Shown here piece after piece: positions 1-8,935 of a DNA stretch of 35,990 nt. This DNA is from Brevibacterium picturae (lineage in GTDB: Bacteria; Actinomycetota; Actinomycetes; Actinomycetales; Brevibacteriaceae): positions 1 through 35,990 of the forward strand of contig NZ_JAKDJU010000011.1 in NCBI RefSeq assembly GCF_030453725.1, given 5' to 3'. Positions within the stretch are counted from its first letter, which is position 1; every line of letters begins with the position of its first letter. The notes beneath the pieces are model-generated. The model was not told where the DNA came from and did not search any database. It saw nothing but the letters and a program-made list of their open reading frames with translations. The translations under genes and the position numbers were made by a program.

Positions 1-51
1 TGACCGAATCAGACGGCTGACCGAATCAGACGGCTGACCGAATCAGACGGC
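1..51. repeat. 17-bp tandem repeat, three copies
   Basis: Three perfect head-to-tail copies of tgaccgaatcagacggc occupy the left edge of the window, so the array may continue outside it. It lies just before the methyltransferase gene. Similar short tandem arrays with a different unit occur at four other gene ends in this window. Confidence 0.9.
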
Positions 52-65
52 TGACGCCGGGACGA

Positions 66-71
66 TAGGGT
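66..71 (+). promoter_or_regulatory. Leaderless-type -10 element (TAGGGT)
   Basis: TAGGGT matches the actinobacterial -10 pattern TANNNT and ends 7 nt before ATG 79. The same spacing recurs before several other genes here. A leaderless transcript is inferred, not shown, and no clear -35 is visible. Confidence 0.35.
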
Positions 72-78
72 GAAAGGT

Positions 79-1344
79 ATGGATCCGCAGACACTCACCG
101 AACTCCTCGACGTCTCCGTCCTCGACCGGCTCGACCGGATCGAGGACCTGCCTGCGGACGAGCTTGCCCGCTCCTCGGCGCTGCGCAAGGAAGGCTATTC
201 CGCCGAGGTGACCGCGGCCCTGCTGACTCAAGCTCAGCTGCGCAAGGACGCTGTGAAGAAACTCGGCCCCTTCGCCCAGGACATGCTGTTCACTCGCGAC
301 GGTCTGGCCCAAGCCACACGACTGCCGGTGGCCGCGCACCACGCCCGCCGCCTCCTCGGCGAGGGCGAAGACACCGGTGGTGACAACGACACTGATGATT
401 CGGCAGATGCCGCGTCCACGGCCTCCGCCCCCACGATCGCTGATCTGGGCTGTGGGATCGGCGCCGACTCCTTCGCCTTCGCCGGGATGGGTGCCCAGGT
501 CACCGCCGTCGACGCGGACGAGGTCACCGCTGCCATCGCCAGCTTCAACCTCCGCCATCTGGCCGATGCCGGCGTCGAGCACGCTCGGGCTGAAGACGTC
601 GACACCGCCGATTTCGACGCACTGTGGTTCGACCCGGCCCGCCGCACCGTCGGGAAGGGCACCAAGCGCGGATCGACCGCACGCATCGTCGATCCCGAGG
701 AATTCTCCCCCTCCCTGTCCTGGGTCATCGACAAGGCGATCGCGGCGAAGGCCGCCGGAGTCAAGCTCGGGCCAGCACTCGACCACAGCCTCATTCCCGA
801 TGAGGCCGAGGCACAGTGGGTCTCCCACCTCGGCGAGGTCGTCGAGGTCTGCCTCTACTTCGGTGCCGCACGGCAGCGCCCCGGACGCAGCGCCCTCGTC
901 ATGGGTGAGCGCACACTCCTCGTCCACGAAGACGACCTGCCAGCCGACGATGAGGACGGCGTCGGTAAACTCGGTCAGTACCTCCTCGAACCCGATGGAG
1001 CGATCGTTCGCGCAGGACTCGTCACCGCCTTGTGCGGACCGTTGCAGGCTCGCCGCGTCCACCCGAAGATCGCCTATCTGACCACGGATGTCGCCCCCAG
1101 TGGGCCCGCCTCGGCCGGGGTCAGCGCCTACGAGGTCACCGATGTCCTTCCGGCGAAGATCCCGAGCCTGCGCAAGGCCCTCATCAGCCGCGGCATCGGC
1201 TCGGTCGTGATCAAGAAGCGCGGAGCTGATATCGTTCCTGACCAGGTCAGGCGTCAGCTCAAACTGCCGTCCGGAGACAAAGCGACATTGGTGTTCACCC
1301 GCCTGGGCGACCGCCATGTCGTCCTCTTGACCCAGCCCTGCTGA
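79..1344 (+). CDS. Class I SAM-dependent methyltransferase with THUMP-like domain
   Basis: A predicted cytoplasmic protein of 421 residues. A Rossmann-type SAM-binding site is visible at residues 122-130 (DLGCGIGAD) followed by an acidic VDADE segment near 144. The motif-IV equivalent is DPARR at 185-189. The C-terminal part, with VIKKRG near residue 380, matches the THUMP-like domain found in actinobacterial members of this family, so an RNA substrate is likely but unknown. A GTG three codons upstream (position 70) is possible. I prefer ATG 79 because a TANNNT element lies 7 nt before it; AAAGG also precedes it closely. A low-complexity acidic stretch (residues 95-118) sits just before the SAM motif. 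The stop codon falls in the first unit of a 14-bp tandem repeat. Confidence 0.8.
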   Translation: MDPQTLTELLDVSVLDRLDRIEDLPADELARSSALRKEGYSAEVTAALLTQAQLRKDAVKKLGPFAQDMLFTRDGLAQATRLPVAAHHARRLLGEGEDTGGDNDTDDSADAASTASAPTIADLGCGIGADSFAFAGMGAQVTAVDADEVTAAIASFNLRHLADAGVEHARAEDVDTADFDALWFDPARRTVGKGTKRGSTARIVDPEEFSPSLSWVIDKAIAAKAAGVKLGPALDHSLIPDEAEAQWVSHLGEVVEVCLYFGAARQRPGRSALVMGERTLLVHEDDLPADDEDGVGKLGQYLLEPDGAIVRAGLVTALCGPLQARRVHPKIAYLTTDVAPSGPASAGVSAYEVTDVLPAKIPSLRKALISRGIGSVVIKKRGADIVPDQVRRQLKLPSGDKATLVFTRLGDRHVVLLTQPC

Positions 1345-1388
1345 ATCGATCCCGCTGAATCGATCCTGCTGATTCGATCCCGCTGACC
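1341..1388. repeat. 14-bp tandem repeat, about 3.4 copies
   Basis: Units ctgaatcgatcccg, ctgaatcgatcctg and ctgattcgatcccg follow each other, then a partial unit ctgacc. The first unit contains the TGA stop of the methyltransferase gene, so the array starts exactly at the end of the coding region. Confidence 0.85.
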
Positions 1389-1441
1389 GCTTGCCATTTC
1401 CCACCCAACGCCTTTCGCCCCATCTCACTAGGAGAATCCCC

Positions 1442-2278
1442 ATGAACCGCTCCGACGTTCTCATCACCGCCGACGAGCTCCTGGATCGCCTCGCCGACGA
1501 CGGATCCACGCCGAGGCTGCTCGACGTCCGCTGGACACTGCAGAAGCCCGATGGCCGCGACGATTTCGCCGCCGGGCACATCCCCGGAGCGATCTACGTC
1601 GACCTCGATGCGGAACTCGCCGCACACTCCGAGACCGACCCCACTGCGGGACGCCACCCCCTACCGTCTGCCGACGCATTCCAGGAACAGGTCCGGGCCT
1701 GGGGCATCGACCAACTCACCGATGTCGTCGTCTATGACGACAACTCGGGACAGGGCGCTGCCCGGGCATGGTGGCTGCTCCAATGGGCGGGCATGAAGGC
1801 ACGCGTCCTCGACGGTGGTCTGAGCGCATTCGTCGCTGCCGGCGGAGAATTGACCACCGGAGCCAGCGCCTCTGTGGAGCCGAGCACCGTGACCATCTCC
1901 CCCGATTCGATGCCCGTCATCGACGCCGATGCTGCGTCGAAGTGGACAGGAGTCCTGCTCGACGCTCGCGCCGGTGAGCGCTTCCGCGGAGAGACCGAAC
2001 CGCTCGACTCCCAGGCCGGCCACATTCCCGGCGCCACGAGCGCCCCGGCCAGCGAGAACACCGACGACGGCAGATTCCTCGACGAGGAATCCCTGCGCCA
2101 GCGCTTCTCTGCCCTCGGCGCCCTCGATCAGCCCGTCGGCGTCTATTGCGGTTCAGGCGTTAGCGCCTGCCACAATGCTCTCGCGCTGGCCACCCTCGGC
2201 ATTGAGACAAGCCTCTACCCCGCCAGCTGGTCAGGCTGGTCCGCTGACCCCGCTCGCCCCGTCGCAACCGGCGCCTGA
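1442..2278 (+). CDS. sseA: Thiosulfate/3-mercaptopyruvate sulfurtransferase (two rhodanese domains)
   Basis: A 278-residue protein with two rhodanese domains, the usual length for this family. It should transfer a sulfane sulfur from thiosulfate or 3-mercaptopyruvate to an acceptor such as cyanide or a thiol. The C-terminal domain carries the active-site loop CGSGVSA with catalytic Cys236. CGSGV loops are more typical of mercaptopyruvate-type enzymes than the CRKGV loop of thiosulfate enzymes. The N-terminal domain has DDNSGQG in the equivalent place, lacks the cysteine and is therefore inactive. HIPGA appears in both domains (near 47 and 194), as expected. The ATG at 1442 was chosen because AGGAG lies 7 nt upstream. 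An in-frame start 51 bases earlier has no such support. The gene appears to stand alone. Confidence 0.87.
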   Translation: MNRSDVLITADELLDRLADDGSTPRLLDVRWTLQKPDGRDDFAAGHIPGAIYVDLDAELAAHSETDPTAGRHPLPSADAFQEQVRAWGIDQLTDVVVYDDNSGQGAARAWWLLQWAGMKARVLDGGLSAFVAAGGELTTGASASVEPSTVTISPDSMPVIDADAASKWTGVLLDARAGERFRGETEPLDSQAGHIPGATSAPASENTDDGRFLDEESLRQRFSALGALDQPVGVYCGSGVSACHNALALATLGIETSLYPASWSGWSADPARPVATGA

Positions 2279-2294
2279 TCACTCAGCGCTCGCG

Positions 2295-2334
2295 GCTGCA
2301 AGCGCAACCACGCAGCTGCAAGCGAAAACGCGCA
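2295..2334. repeat. 20-bp tandem repeat, two copies
   Basis: Two adjacent copies, gctgcaagcgcaaccacgca and gctgcaagcgaaaacgcgca, lie 16 bp after the sulfurtransferase stop. They differ at three positions. No U-tract follows, so they are not an obvious terminator. Confidence 0.7.
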
Positions 2335-2404
2335 GCCCGGGCCCCGGCTCGCCGAACCGCCGGCCGCTGGCCTCGTCAAGCTCGAGCGAGAATTCACCCC
2401 CACG

Positions 2405-2735
2405 GGGTCGTTACATACGCCGATTCGTTACATAGAACCGGCGAATGCGCCCAGAAGTGTGCTGTTTCACTTCTGAGCCGCGCTGCGCAACAGCCAAATG
2501 TTACAGAGAATCCCGCGACGAATAAGCTTCTGACCTGGCATGTTACAGAATTTTTAAGATCATCACGGTCTTTATAACAGAAACGTGACATTAGGTCACC
2601 GATTGGTTACAGTTGTGGGAGTCGTCAACGAAAGTGACGACTTCACACCGAGAGCCGCACGCCACGCTCGATGTGAAATTCTTAAGGACCGAAAGTGGCG
2701 GTTGGGACTTCTCCAATAGGTGACGAGAGGAAAAC
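2405..2735 (+). promoter_or_regulatory. Long upstream regulatory region of the NlpC/P60 gene with five GTTACA motifs
   Basis: This 330-bp AT-richer stretch has no plausible gene. GTTACA occurs at 2410, 2427, 2500, 2542 and 2606 on the plus strand. The first pair is a 9-bp direct repeat (CGTTACATA) 17 bp apart. The second pair (TGTTACAGA) is 42 bp apart. GTTAC/GTAAC direct repeats resemble MtrA response-regulator sites, and MtrA commonly controls cell-wall peptidase genes in actinobacteria. A GTGAC-ATTAG-GTCAC inverted repeat lies at 2585-2599. A possible -10 (TATAAC) is at 2573-2578. A 10-bp stem with a 7-nt loop spans 2618-2644. I found no match I would call a c-di-AMP riboswitch. Confidence 0.45.
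2725..2730 (+). promoter_or_regulatory. Ribosome binding site deciding the GTG start at 2736
   Basis: GAGAGG lies 5 nt before GTG 2736. It is the only good Shine-Dalgarno match near the beginning of this reading frame. Confidence 0.7.
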
Positions 2736-3611
2736 GTGGCAATTAAGCAGCATGGCCGCCGCGCCGCAGAAGCCAAGGTCAAGACCCCATTGACCGAACT
2801 GACCGACATCATGAGTGCCAACTCCGCCGTCTTCGGGCGTCGCGCAGCAGTTGTTGCTGCCAGCGGCGGTCTGCTCACCGCAGCCGTTCTTCCGGCAGCG
2901 GGACAGGGAACAGACGACAAAGCTGCAGTCTCCGCCGAGTCAGAAGCCCAGCCACAGGTCGAATACGAGAACCAGACGGCGACCGTCAACGCAGGCGAAG
3001 GCTCGTCTTCCAAGGACAAAGACAAGAAGCAAGGCGCGTCATTCGGCGCAGAGGTCGAGAAAGTCACTGCTGAGGCCGCTCCCAAACCGAAGCCGAAGCC
3101 CGAGCCAGAGCCCGTCGAGACCGCCGAAGAGACTGCTCCGAGCCCTGAGCCCGCCGAGGACGAGACTGAGGATTCCTCCGAGTCCGCAAACACCGGTTCC
3201 TCGGATTCCGGCGACAAGGACAAGAGCGAGAGCAAAGACTCCGGTTCAGATGATGCCGGCTCGATCGACGGCTCCAAGGCAGAGCAGGTGCTCGGCTGGG
3301 CCGCTAAGGGTGTCGGCACTCCATATGTCTACGGTGGAACCTCGCAGAGCGGCTGGGACTGCTCCGGATACACCTCATGGGTCTACAGCAAGGTGGGCGT
3401 GAACCTTCCTCGCAGCTCCGGTGCCCAGAAAGCAGCCGGACAGGTTGTCTCCCAGTCGGAGGCCAAGCCCGGTGACCTCATCTGGCACCCAGGCCACGTC
3501 GGCATCTACGCCGGCGGCGGACAGATGTACGATGCCGGTTCCCCAGGTTCAGGCACCTCGAAGCGCAGCTACAGCTGGATGGGCAACGTCACCTTCATCC
3601 GCGTTCTCTGA
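2736..3611 (+). CDS. Secreted NlpC/P60 family peptidoglycan endopeptidase
   Basis: A 291-residue cell-wall hydrolase. After a charged N-terminus, residues 35-55 (RRAAVV then a hydrophobic run to AVLPAAG) form an export signal; the twin arginine makes Tat possible. Residues 60-180 are a low-complexity linker rich in Lys, Pro, Glu, Ser and Asp, including an alternating Pro-Lys/Glu tract at 116-126 that could span the wall. The C-terminal NlpC/P60 domain (about 183-291) has catalytic Cys209 in DCSG and His254 in HVGIY. These enzymes cut stem peptides (gamma-D-Glu-diamino acid or nearby bonds) and are often needed for daughter-cell separation. It has its own promoter region and a strong terminator, so it is a single-gene unit. 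A GTG start is supported by GAGAGG. The exact bond cut cannot be read from sequence. Confidence 0.88.
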   Translation: MAIKQHGRRAAEAKVKTPLTELTDIMSANSAVFGRRAAVVAASGGLLTAAVLPAAGQGTDDKAAVSAESEAQPQVEYENQTATVNAGEGSSSKDKDKKQGASFGAEVEKVTAEAAPKPKPKPEPEPVETAEETAPSPEPAEDETEDSSESANTGSSDSGDKDKSESKDSGSDDAGSIDGSKAEQVLGWAAKGVGTPYVYGGTSQSGWDCSGYTSWVYSKVGVNLPRSSGAQKAAGQVVSQSEAKPGDLIWHPGHVGIYAGGGQMYDAGSPGSGTSKRSYSWMGNVTFIRVL

Positions 3612-3627
3612 TCCAGGCATTCACCCG

Positions 3628-3673
3628 AACCCCTCGTCCGGCTTGATGGTCCCCAGCCGGACGAGGGGTTTCT
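3628..3673 (+). terminator. Strong intrinsic terminator after the NlpC/P60 gene
   Basis: A perfect 15-bp stem (AACCCCTCGTCCGGC at 3628-3642 with its complement at 3656-3670) encloses a 13-nt loop and runs into TTTCT. It separates the NlpC/P60 gene from the convergent GH3 gene and may act in both directions, since the minus strand also ends in a short T-rich arm. Confidence 0.9.
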
Positions 3674-3728
3674 GCATGCCCCAGGCCCCCTCGGTCCCCT
3701 CGGACACTGCGGCCACGATCCTCACGCA

Positions 3729-5351
3729 TCACCCGCAGTCGGGAGCCTTGTCACTGCCGTCATAGTCGACCGGCAGTGTGCCGGTTGCGGTGAGATCGCC
3801 CTTGAGCCATTTCGCAACGGCCCCCAGCGCGTTCGGGTTGCTGTCGTAGGCGGTGACTGCCGTGTTCGCCGAAGTATCGCGCATCGTCCACGGTGCGGCA
3901 GTGCCCACAGCCACCTCGGCGGAGGTGTTCGGACTCAGGCTCACCCTCGTACCCTCGGAACCGACAGCAAGACCCGCATCCTTCGCCGCATCGGCGAGCG
4001 CCGACTTCTCCTTCTCACTGCCGCCGACGATCGAGATCGCGTCGGTGCCTTCGAACGCGCACTCACCTTTGAGGACCGTCAGAGACTTCTCCGCCACATC
4101 GGTGAGGACATCCCGCGGATCCTCGGCACTGGCTGCCCCGCCACCGGCGATCGTCTTCTGGGTCTCAGCCGTCGCCAACTGCATCGCCACCACACGCTCC
4201 GCCTTCTTCTGCAGAGCGTCCTTCTTCAGGTCACCGTTCTTCATGGCCTTGACCACTGCCCGCTGTGCGGCGGCGGAATCCGGGGGCATGAGTGCGATAT
4301 CGGCACCGGCAGACAGCGCCCTGACCGTCTCTCCCCCACCCTGGTTCTGGTCGACGGCCTTCATATTGAGGGCGTCGGTGACGATGACACCGTCGAAGTC
4401 GAGCGTGTCCCGCAATGCGGAGTAGGCCCGCTTGTTCAGCGTCGCCGGTGTCGTCTTCGCATCCGGCAGGCCGATGTGGCCCATCATCACCATCGGAATG
4501 CCGACCCTGACAGCGGATTTGAACGGCAGCAGGTCCGTGTCCTCGAGGTCCTTGATGCTCTTCTTCGACACCGGCAGGCTCTCATGCGAATCGGAGTGAA
4601 GCCGGCCGTGGCCGGGGAAATGCTTCGCAGAACTGGCGACACCGCCGAGGTGGTAGCCCGTCGCAGCCTGAGCGACCACCTCGGCGACGTCCTTGTGATC
4701 ATCACCGGCCGAGCGCACGTTGATGGCCACGTCCTTCTCCCCAGTGGTGACATCGGCCGTTGGGGCGAAATCGATGGTGAAACCCAGATCGGTGAGGTTC
4801 TGGGCCTGGACCTGCGTCGCGGTCTGCGTCAGTTCAGGGTCTTGGGCGGCCCCGAGCGCCATGAGCGGTGGGAACGGCAGTGCTCCGGTGCTCAGTCGCG
4901 ATACGGGCCCACCCTCTTGATCGACGCCGATCGACACCGGCTGCCCCGTGGAACGGGCCCCCTTGATCGCATCGGTGACGCCTTTGACCTGGTCAGGAGT
5001 CGGTTCCTCGGGCAGGTTGTCGGCCATGACGATGACCCCGCCGAGGTGGTTGTTCTCCACCAGATCCGCCCCGGTCTGGGCGTCGGTGCCCGACCAGGTG
5101 CCGATGATGAGAGACCCGGCGAGCTCATCGTCGGAGAACGAGTCGACGATCGTCTCCGCCTGATCGGCGAAGTCATCGGGGCCGATATCCGCTGGGCCGG
5201 GAGCAGCGGCTCCTTCGGGTTCGGCCTTCTGCGCCGATCGTGAGGCACCGTCTCCCCCACTCGTCTCCGGTTTCGGGTCACTCGATCCGCCTGAGCAGCC
5301 GGTCAGGGCGAGCACGACGGTGACAGCGATGATGCCGAGTCTGGGTCGCAT
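3729..5351 (-). CDS. nagZ: Lipoprotein glycoside hydrolase family 3, beta-N-acetylhexosaminidase (NagZ type)
   Basis: A 540-residue GH3 enzyme with a lipoprotein signal: hydrophobic residues 5-17 then lipobox LTGC, with Cys19 as lipidation site. It should remove non-reducing GlcNAc from muropeptides or other glycans outside the membrane. NagZ hallmarks are DQEGG (144-148), KHFPGHG (243-249) and DSH (254-256), whose His is the unusual acid/base. The nucleophile Asp is in TDALNM (near 326). A C-terminal extension of about 150 residues beyond the TIM barrel has no recognised catalytic motif. The start is supported by a TANNNT -10 element 6 nt upstream. It lies 43 bp downstream of the polyol dehydrogenase on the same strand but probably has its own promoter. 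Convergence with the NlpC/P60 gene makes a wall-turnover theme plausible. Confidence 0.87.
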   Translation of the reverse strand: MRPRLGIIAVTVVLALTGCSGGSSDPKPETSGGDGASRSAQKAEPEGAAAPGPADIGPDDFADQAETIVDSFSDDELAGSLIIGTWSGTDAQTGADLVENNHLGGVIVMADNLPEEPTPDQVKGVTDAIKGARSTGQPVSIGVDQEGGPVSRLSTGALPFPPLMALGAAQDPELTQTATQVQAQNLTDLGFTIDFAPTADVTTGEKDVAINVRSAGDDHKDVAEVVAQAATGYHLGGVASSAKHFPGHGRLHSDSHESLPVSKKSIKDLEDTDLLPFKSAVRVGIPMVMMGHIGLPDAKTTPATLNKRAYSALRDTLDFDGVIVTDALNMKAVDQNQGGGETVRALSAGADIALMPPDSAAAQRAVVKAMKNGDLKKDALQKKAERVVAMQLATAETQKTIAGGGAASAEDPRDVLTDVAEKSLTVLKGECAFEGTDAISIVGGSEKEKSALADAAKDAGLAVGSEGTRVSLSPNTSAEVAVGTAAPWTMRDTSANTAVTAYDSNPNALGAVAKWLKGDLTATGTLPVDYDGSDKAPDCG

Positions 5352-5357
5352 AGCCCC

Positions 5358-5363
5358 ATGCTA
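5358..5363 (-). promoter_or_regulatory. Leaderless-type -10 element (TAGCAT) for the GH3 gene
   Basis: On the minus strand TAGCAT is followed by six bases (ggggct) and then the ATG of the GH3 gene. No -35 hexamer is convincing. Confidence 0.45.
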
Positions 5364-5394
5364 AACGTCGAAGCTGAACCGGCGGTTGATGGAT

Positions 5395-6929
<1,535 letters not shown>

Positions 6930-6933
<4 letters not shown>

Positions 6934-7907
6934 TTCACCGCGCCCATCGACAGGCCCTGGACGAGTTTGTCCTGGGCGGCGATGCCGGCGACGAGCACCG
7001 GCACCGAGATGATCAGCGAGGCCGCGCACACCTGGGACAGGAACAGTCCCTGGGACGTGACGAAACTGGTGAGGAACACCGGTGCCGTCGATGCCGCTGT
7101 TGAGGTCAGCACATTGGCGAAGAGCAGTTCGTTCCACGAGAAGATGAAGCAGATGAGCGCCGTGGCTGCCAGACCGGGCGCGGTCAGGGGCAGCAGTATC
7201 TTCATGAAGACACGGGGAAGCCGGGCACCGTCGAGCTCAGCGGCCTCGAGCACCTCAACCGGCACCTCGGCGAGGAAGGATCGCATCATCCACACGGCGA
7301 TGGGCATGTTCATCGCCGAGTAGATGATGATGAGCAGCAGCCAGGTGTCGAGGATGCCGAACATCTGCGCGACCAGGTAGACGGGCAGCAGTCCGGCGAC
7401 CATCGGCAGCATCTTGGTCGAGAGCAGGAAGAACAGAACGTCTGACCAACGTTTGATCCGGCGAATGGCCAGGGAGTACGCAGCCATGGTCGACAGGACC
7501 AGCACGATGAGAGTGGACACGATTGCCGCGACCGCCGAGTTGATGAGGTAGGGCCAGGGGCTCACGCCGCTGCTTCCGCCGAAGAAGTTGGAGTAGGACT
7601 CCAGCGTCAACGGCGCAAAGAAGCTGGGAGGGTTCGTCGACGCGTCGGTCTCCGCATGCAGGCTGGTCAACAGCATCCACAGCAACGGGGACACGAAGAG
7701 GAGTCCGATGAGCCAGGCAAGGAGGCCGAGCAGGACCTTGCCGATTCTGCGCTGTCCCGGACGTCGCGACGCACTCACCTTCTGTCGGGACCGAGCGGTG
7801 CCTCCAGGGTCGGCGGCCCCTGCCGGGTCAGTGGCGGCTGCTGCTGAGTCGGTGGAGCGTGCGGGGTCGGTGGCGCCTGCGGACTCCGTGATGTCTGAGG
7901 TGCTCAT
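6930..7907 (-). CDS. Carbohydrate ABC transporter permease (MalG/SmoG type)
   Basis: A 325-residue inner-membrane permease with about six transmembrane segments. The ABC-contact EAA loop is clear: EAAELDGA followed by a hydrophobic LPL segment in the C-terminal third. It belongs to the CUT1 sugar/polyol uptake family and should pair with the adjacent permease and the binding protein. The start is fixed by AGGAGGAG 5-6 nt upstream and by a 4-bp ATGA overlap with the preceding permease stop. The first 50 residues are an unusual Ala/Thr/Asp/Pro-rich cytoplasmic tail with a repeated TDPA/TDSA theme, encoded by imprecise DNA repeats at about 7800-7890. That tail is absent from typical family members. 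Confidence 0.88.
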
Positions 7908-8935
7908 GAGTTCTCCTCCTTGAGCAGAGTGGATGCGGTGCGCAGTGCGAAGGTCGCGATGATGAGCGAGGCGATGACGACGATCACGCCGACCGCGGAG
8001 GCGACTCCGTAGTCTTGGGCCACGAAGAACTCCTGGTAGATGACATACGGCAGGTTCGCGGTTCCGAGTCCGCCGGAGGTCATTGTGAAGACGGTGTCGA
8101 AGTTCTGCACGATGTAGATCGTGCCGAGCAGAGCCGCGAGTTCGATGTAGCGGCGCAGGTGCGGCAAGGTGATGAATCGGAATGTCTGTCCCGGTCCCGC
8201 GCCGTCGACCAGGGCTGCCTCGTAGACGTCCATGGGACGCGACTGCAGACCTGCCAGCATGATGAGCATCATGAACGGGGTCCATTGCCAGACGAGCACG
8301 ATGCCGATTCCCAGCAGCGGATATGAGCTCATGAGGTCCGGTTGCGGTGCACTCTCGCCGAAGACCGCGGTCAGCAGCCCATTGACCAGTCCGTAGGAGG
8401 GGTTGAAGATCGCATGCTTGAACAGCAGAGCCGCAGCCACGGGCACGATCAGGAACGGCGTGATCATCAGCGTGCGCACGAATCCGCGTCCGATGAACTT
8501 ACGGTCGAGGAGAAGCGCGATGGCCAGACCCAGCACTGCCGAGACCAGGACGACCGAGACGGTGAGTCCGACGGTCACGAACACTGCACGCAGCAGGTCC
8601 GCATCCGTGAAGACGGTGATGTAGTTGCGCAGTGTGCCGAAGCTGATGTCATCGGGATAGGCGGCGTTCCATTTCATGAACGAGATGACGATCGTGATCG
8701 CGAACGGAATCTGCGTGACGAGGATGACGAAGATCAGCGCCGGCAGCATCGGGGCCCGCAGGGACCACCGTTTTCGAGCGCTCGGTGCCGCGGCTGCAGC
8801 CGATGTGGGCGCCGCCTGAGTTCGGCGGTCTTGGGCAGGTGCTGACAATGGACGACCTCCGGTGATGGATGGCGGTGGGGCGTGCGGGTGCTCGGGCGGA
8901 GTCGCTGATGCCCCCGCCCGAGCCGCCTCATTCAC
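7904..8935 (-). CDS. Carbohydrate ABC transporter permease (MalF/SmoF type)
   Basis: A 343-residue permease with six predicted membrane helices. The EAA loop reads YEAALVDGA and is followed by FRFITLPHL, as expected for contact with the MalK-like ATPase. The first 55 residues are Ala/Pro-rich and end in a basic stretch (RKRW) before the first helix, so the extension is cytoplasmic. It uses GTG at 8935, which overlaps the TGA of the binding-protein gene (GTGA), indicating translational coupling. It forms a heterodimer with the next permease, as in CUT1 systems. Confidence 0.88.
   Translation of the reverse strand: MNEAARAGASATPPEHPHAPPPSITGGRPLSAPAQDRRTQAAPTSAAAAAPSARKRWSLRAPMLPALIFVILVTQIPFAITIVISFMKWNAAYPDDISFGTLRNYITVFTDADLLRAVFVTVGLTVSVVLVSAVLGLAIALLLDRKFIGRGFVRTLMITPFLIVPVAAALLFKHAIFNPSYGLVNGLLTAVFGESAPQPDLMSSYPLLGIGIVLVWQWTPFMMLIMLAGLQSRPMDVYEAALVDGAGPGQTFRFITLPHLRRYIELAALLGTIYIVQNFDTVFTMTSGGLGTANLPYVIYQEFFVAQDYGVASAVGVIVVIASLIIATFALRTASTLLKEENS

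Noticed and set aside
43..1581. 512-codon open frame on the minus strand opposite the methyltransferase
   Set aside because: It is the complement of a clearly recognised gene in GC-rich DNA; its translation shows no family motif and it crosses into the next gene.
2585..2599. CRP/GlxR site GTGAC-N5-GTCAC
   Set aside because: Spacing between GTGA and TCAC is 7 bp, not the 6 bp of the consensus; kept only as an inverted repeat.
2600..2735. c-di-AMP (ydaO-type) riboswitch before the NlpC/P60 gene
   Set aside because: This gene family often has one in actinobacteria, but I could not find the conserved pairing and loop sequence; only simple hairpins are visible.
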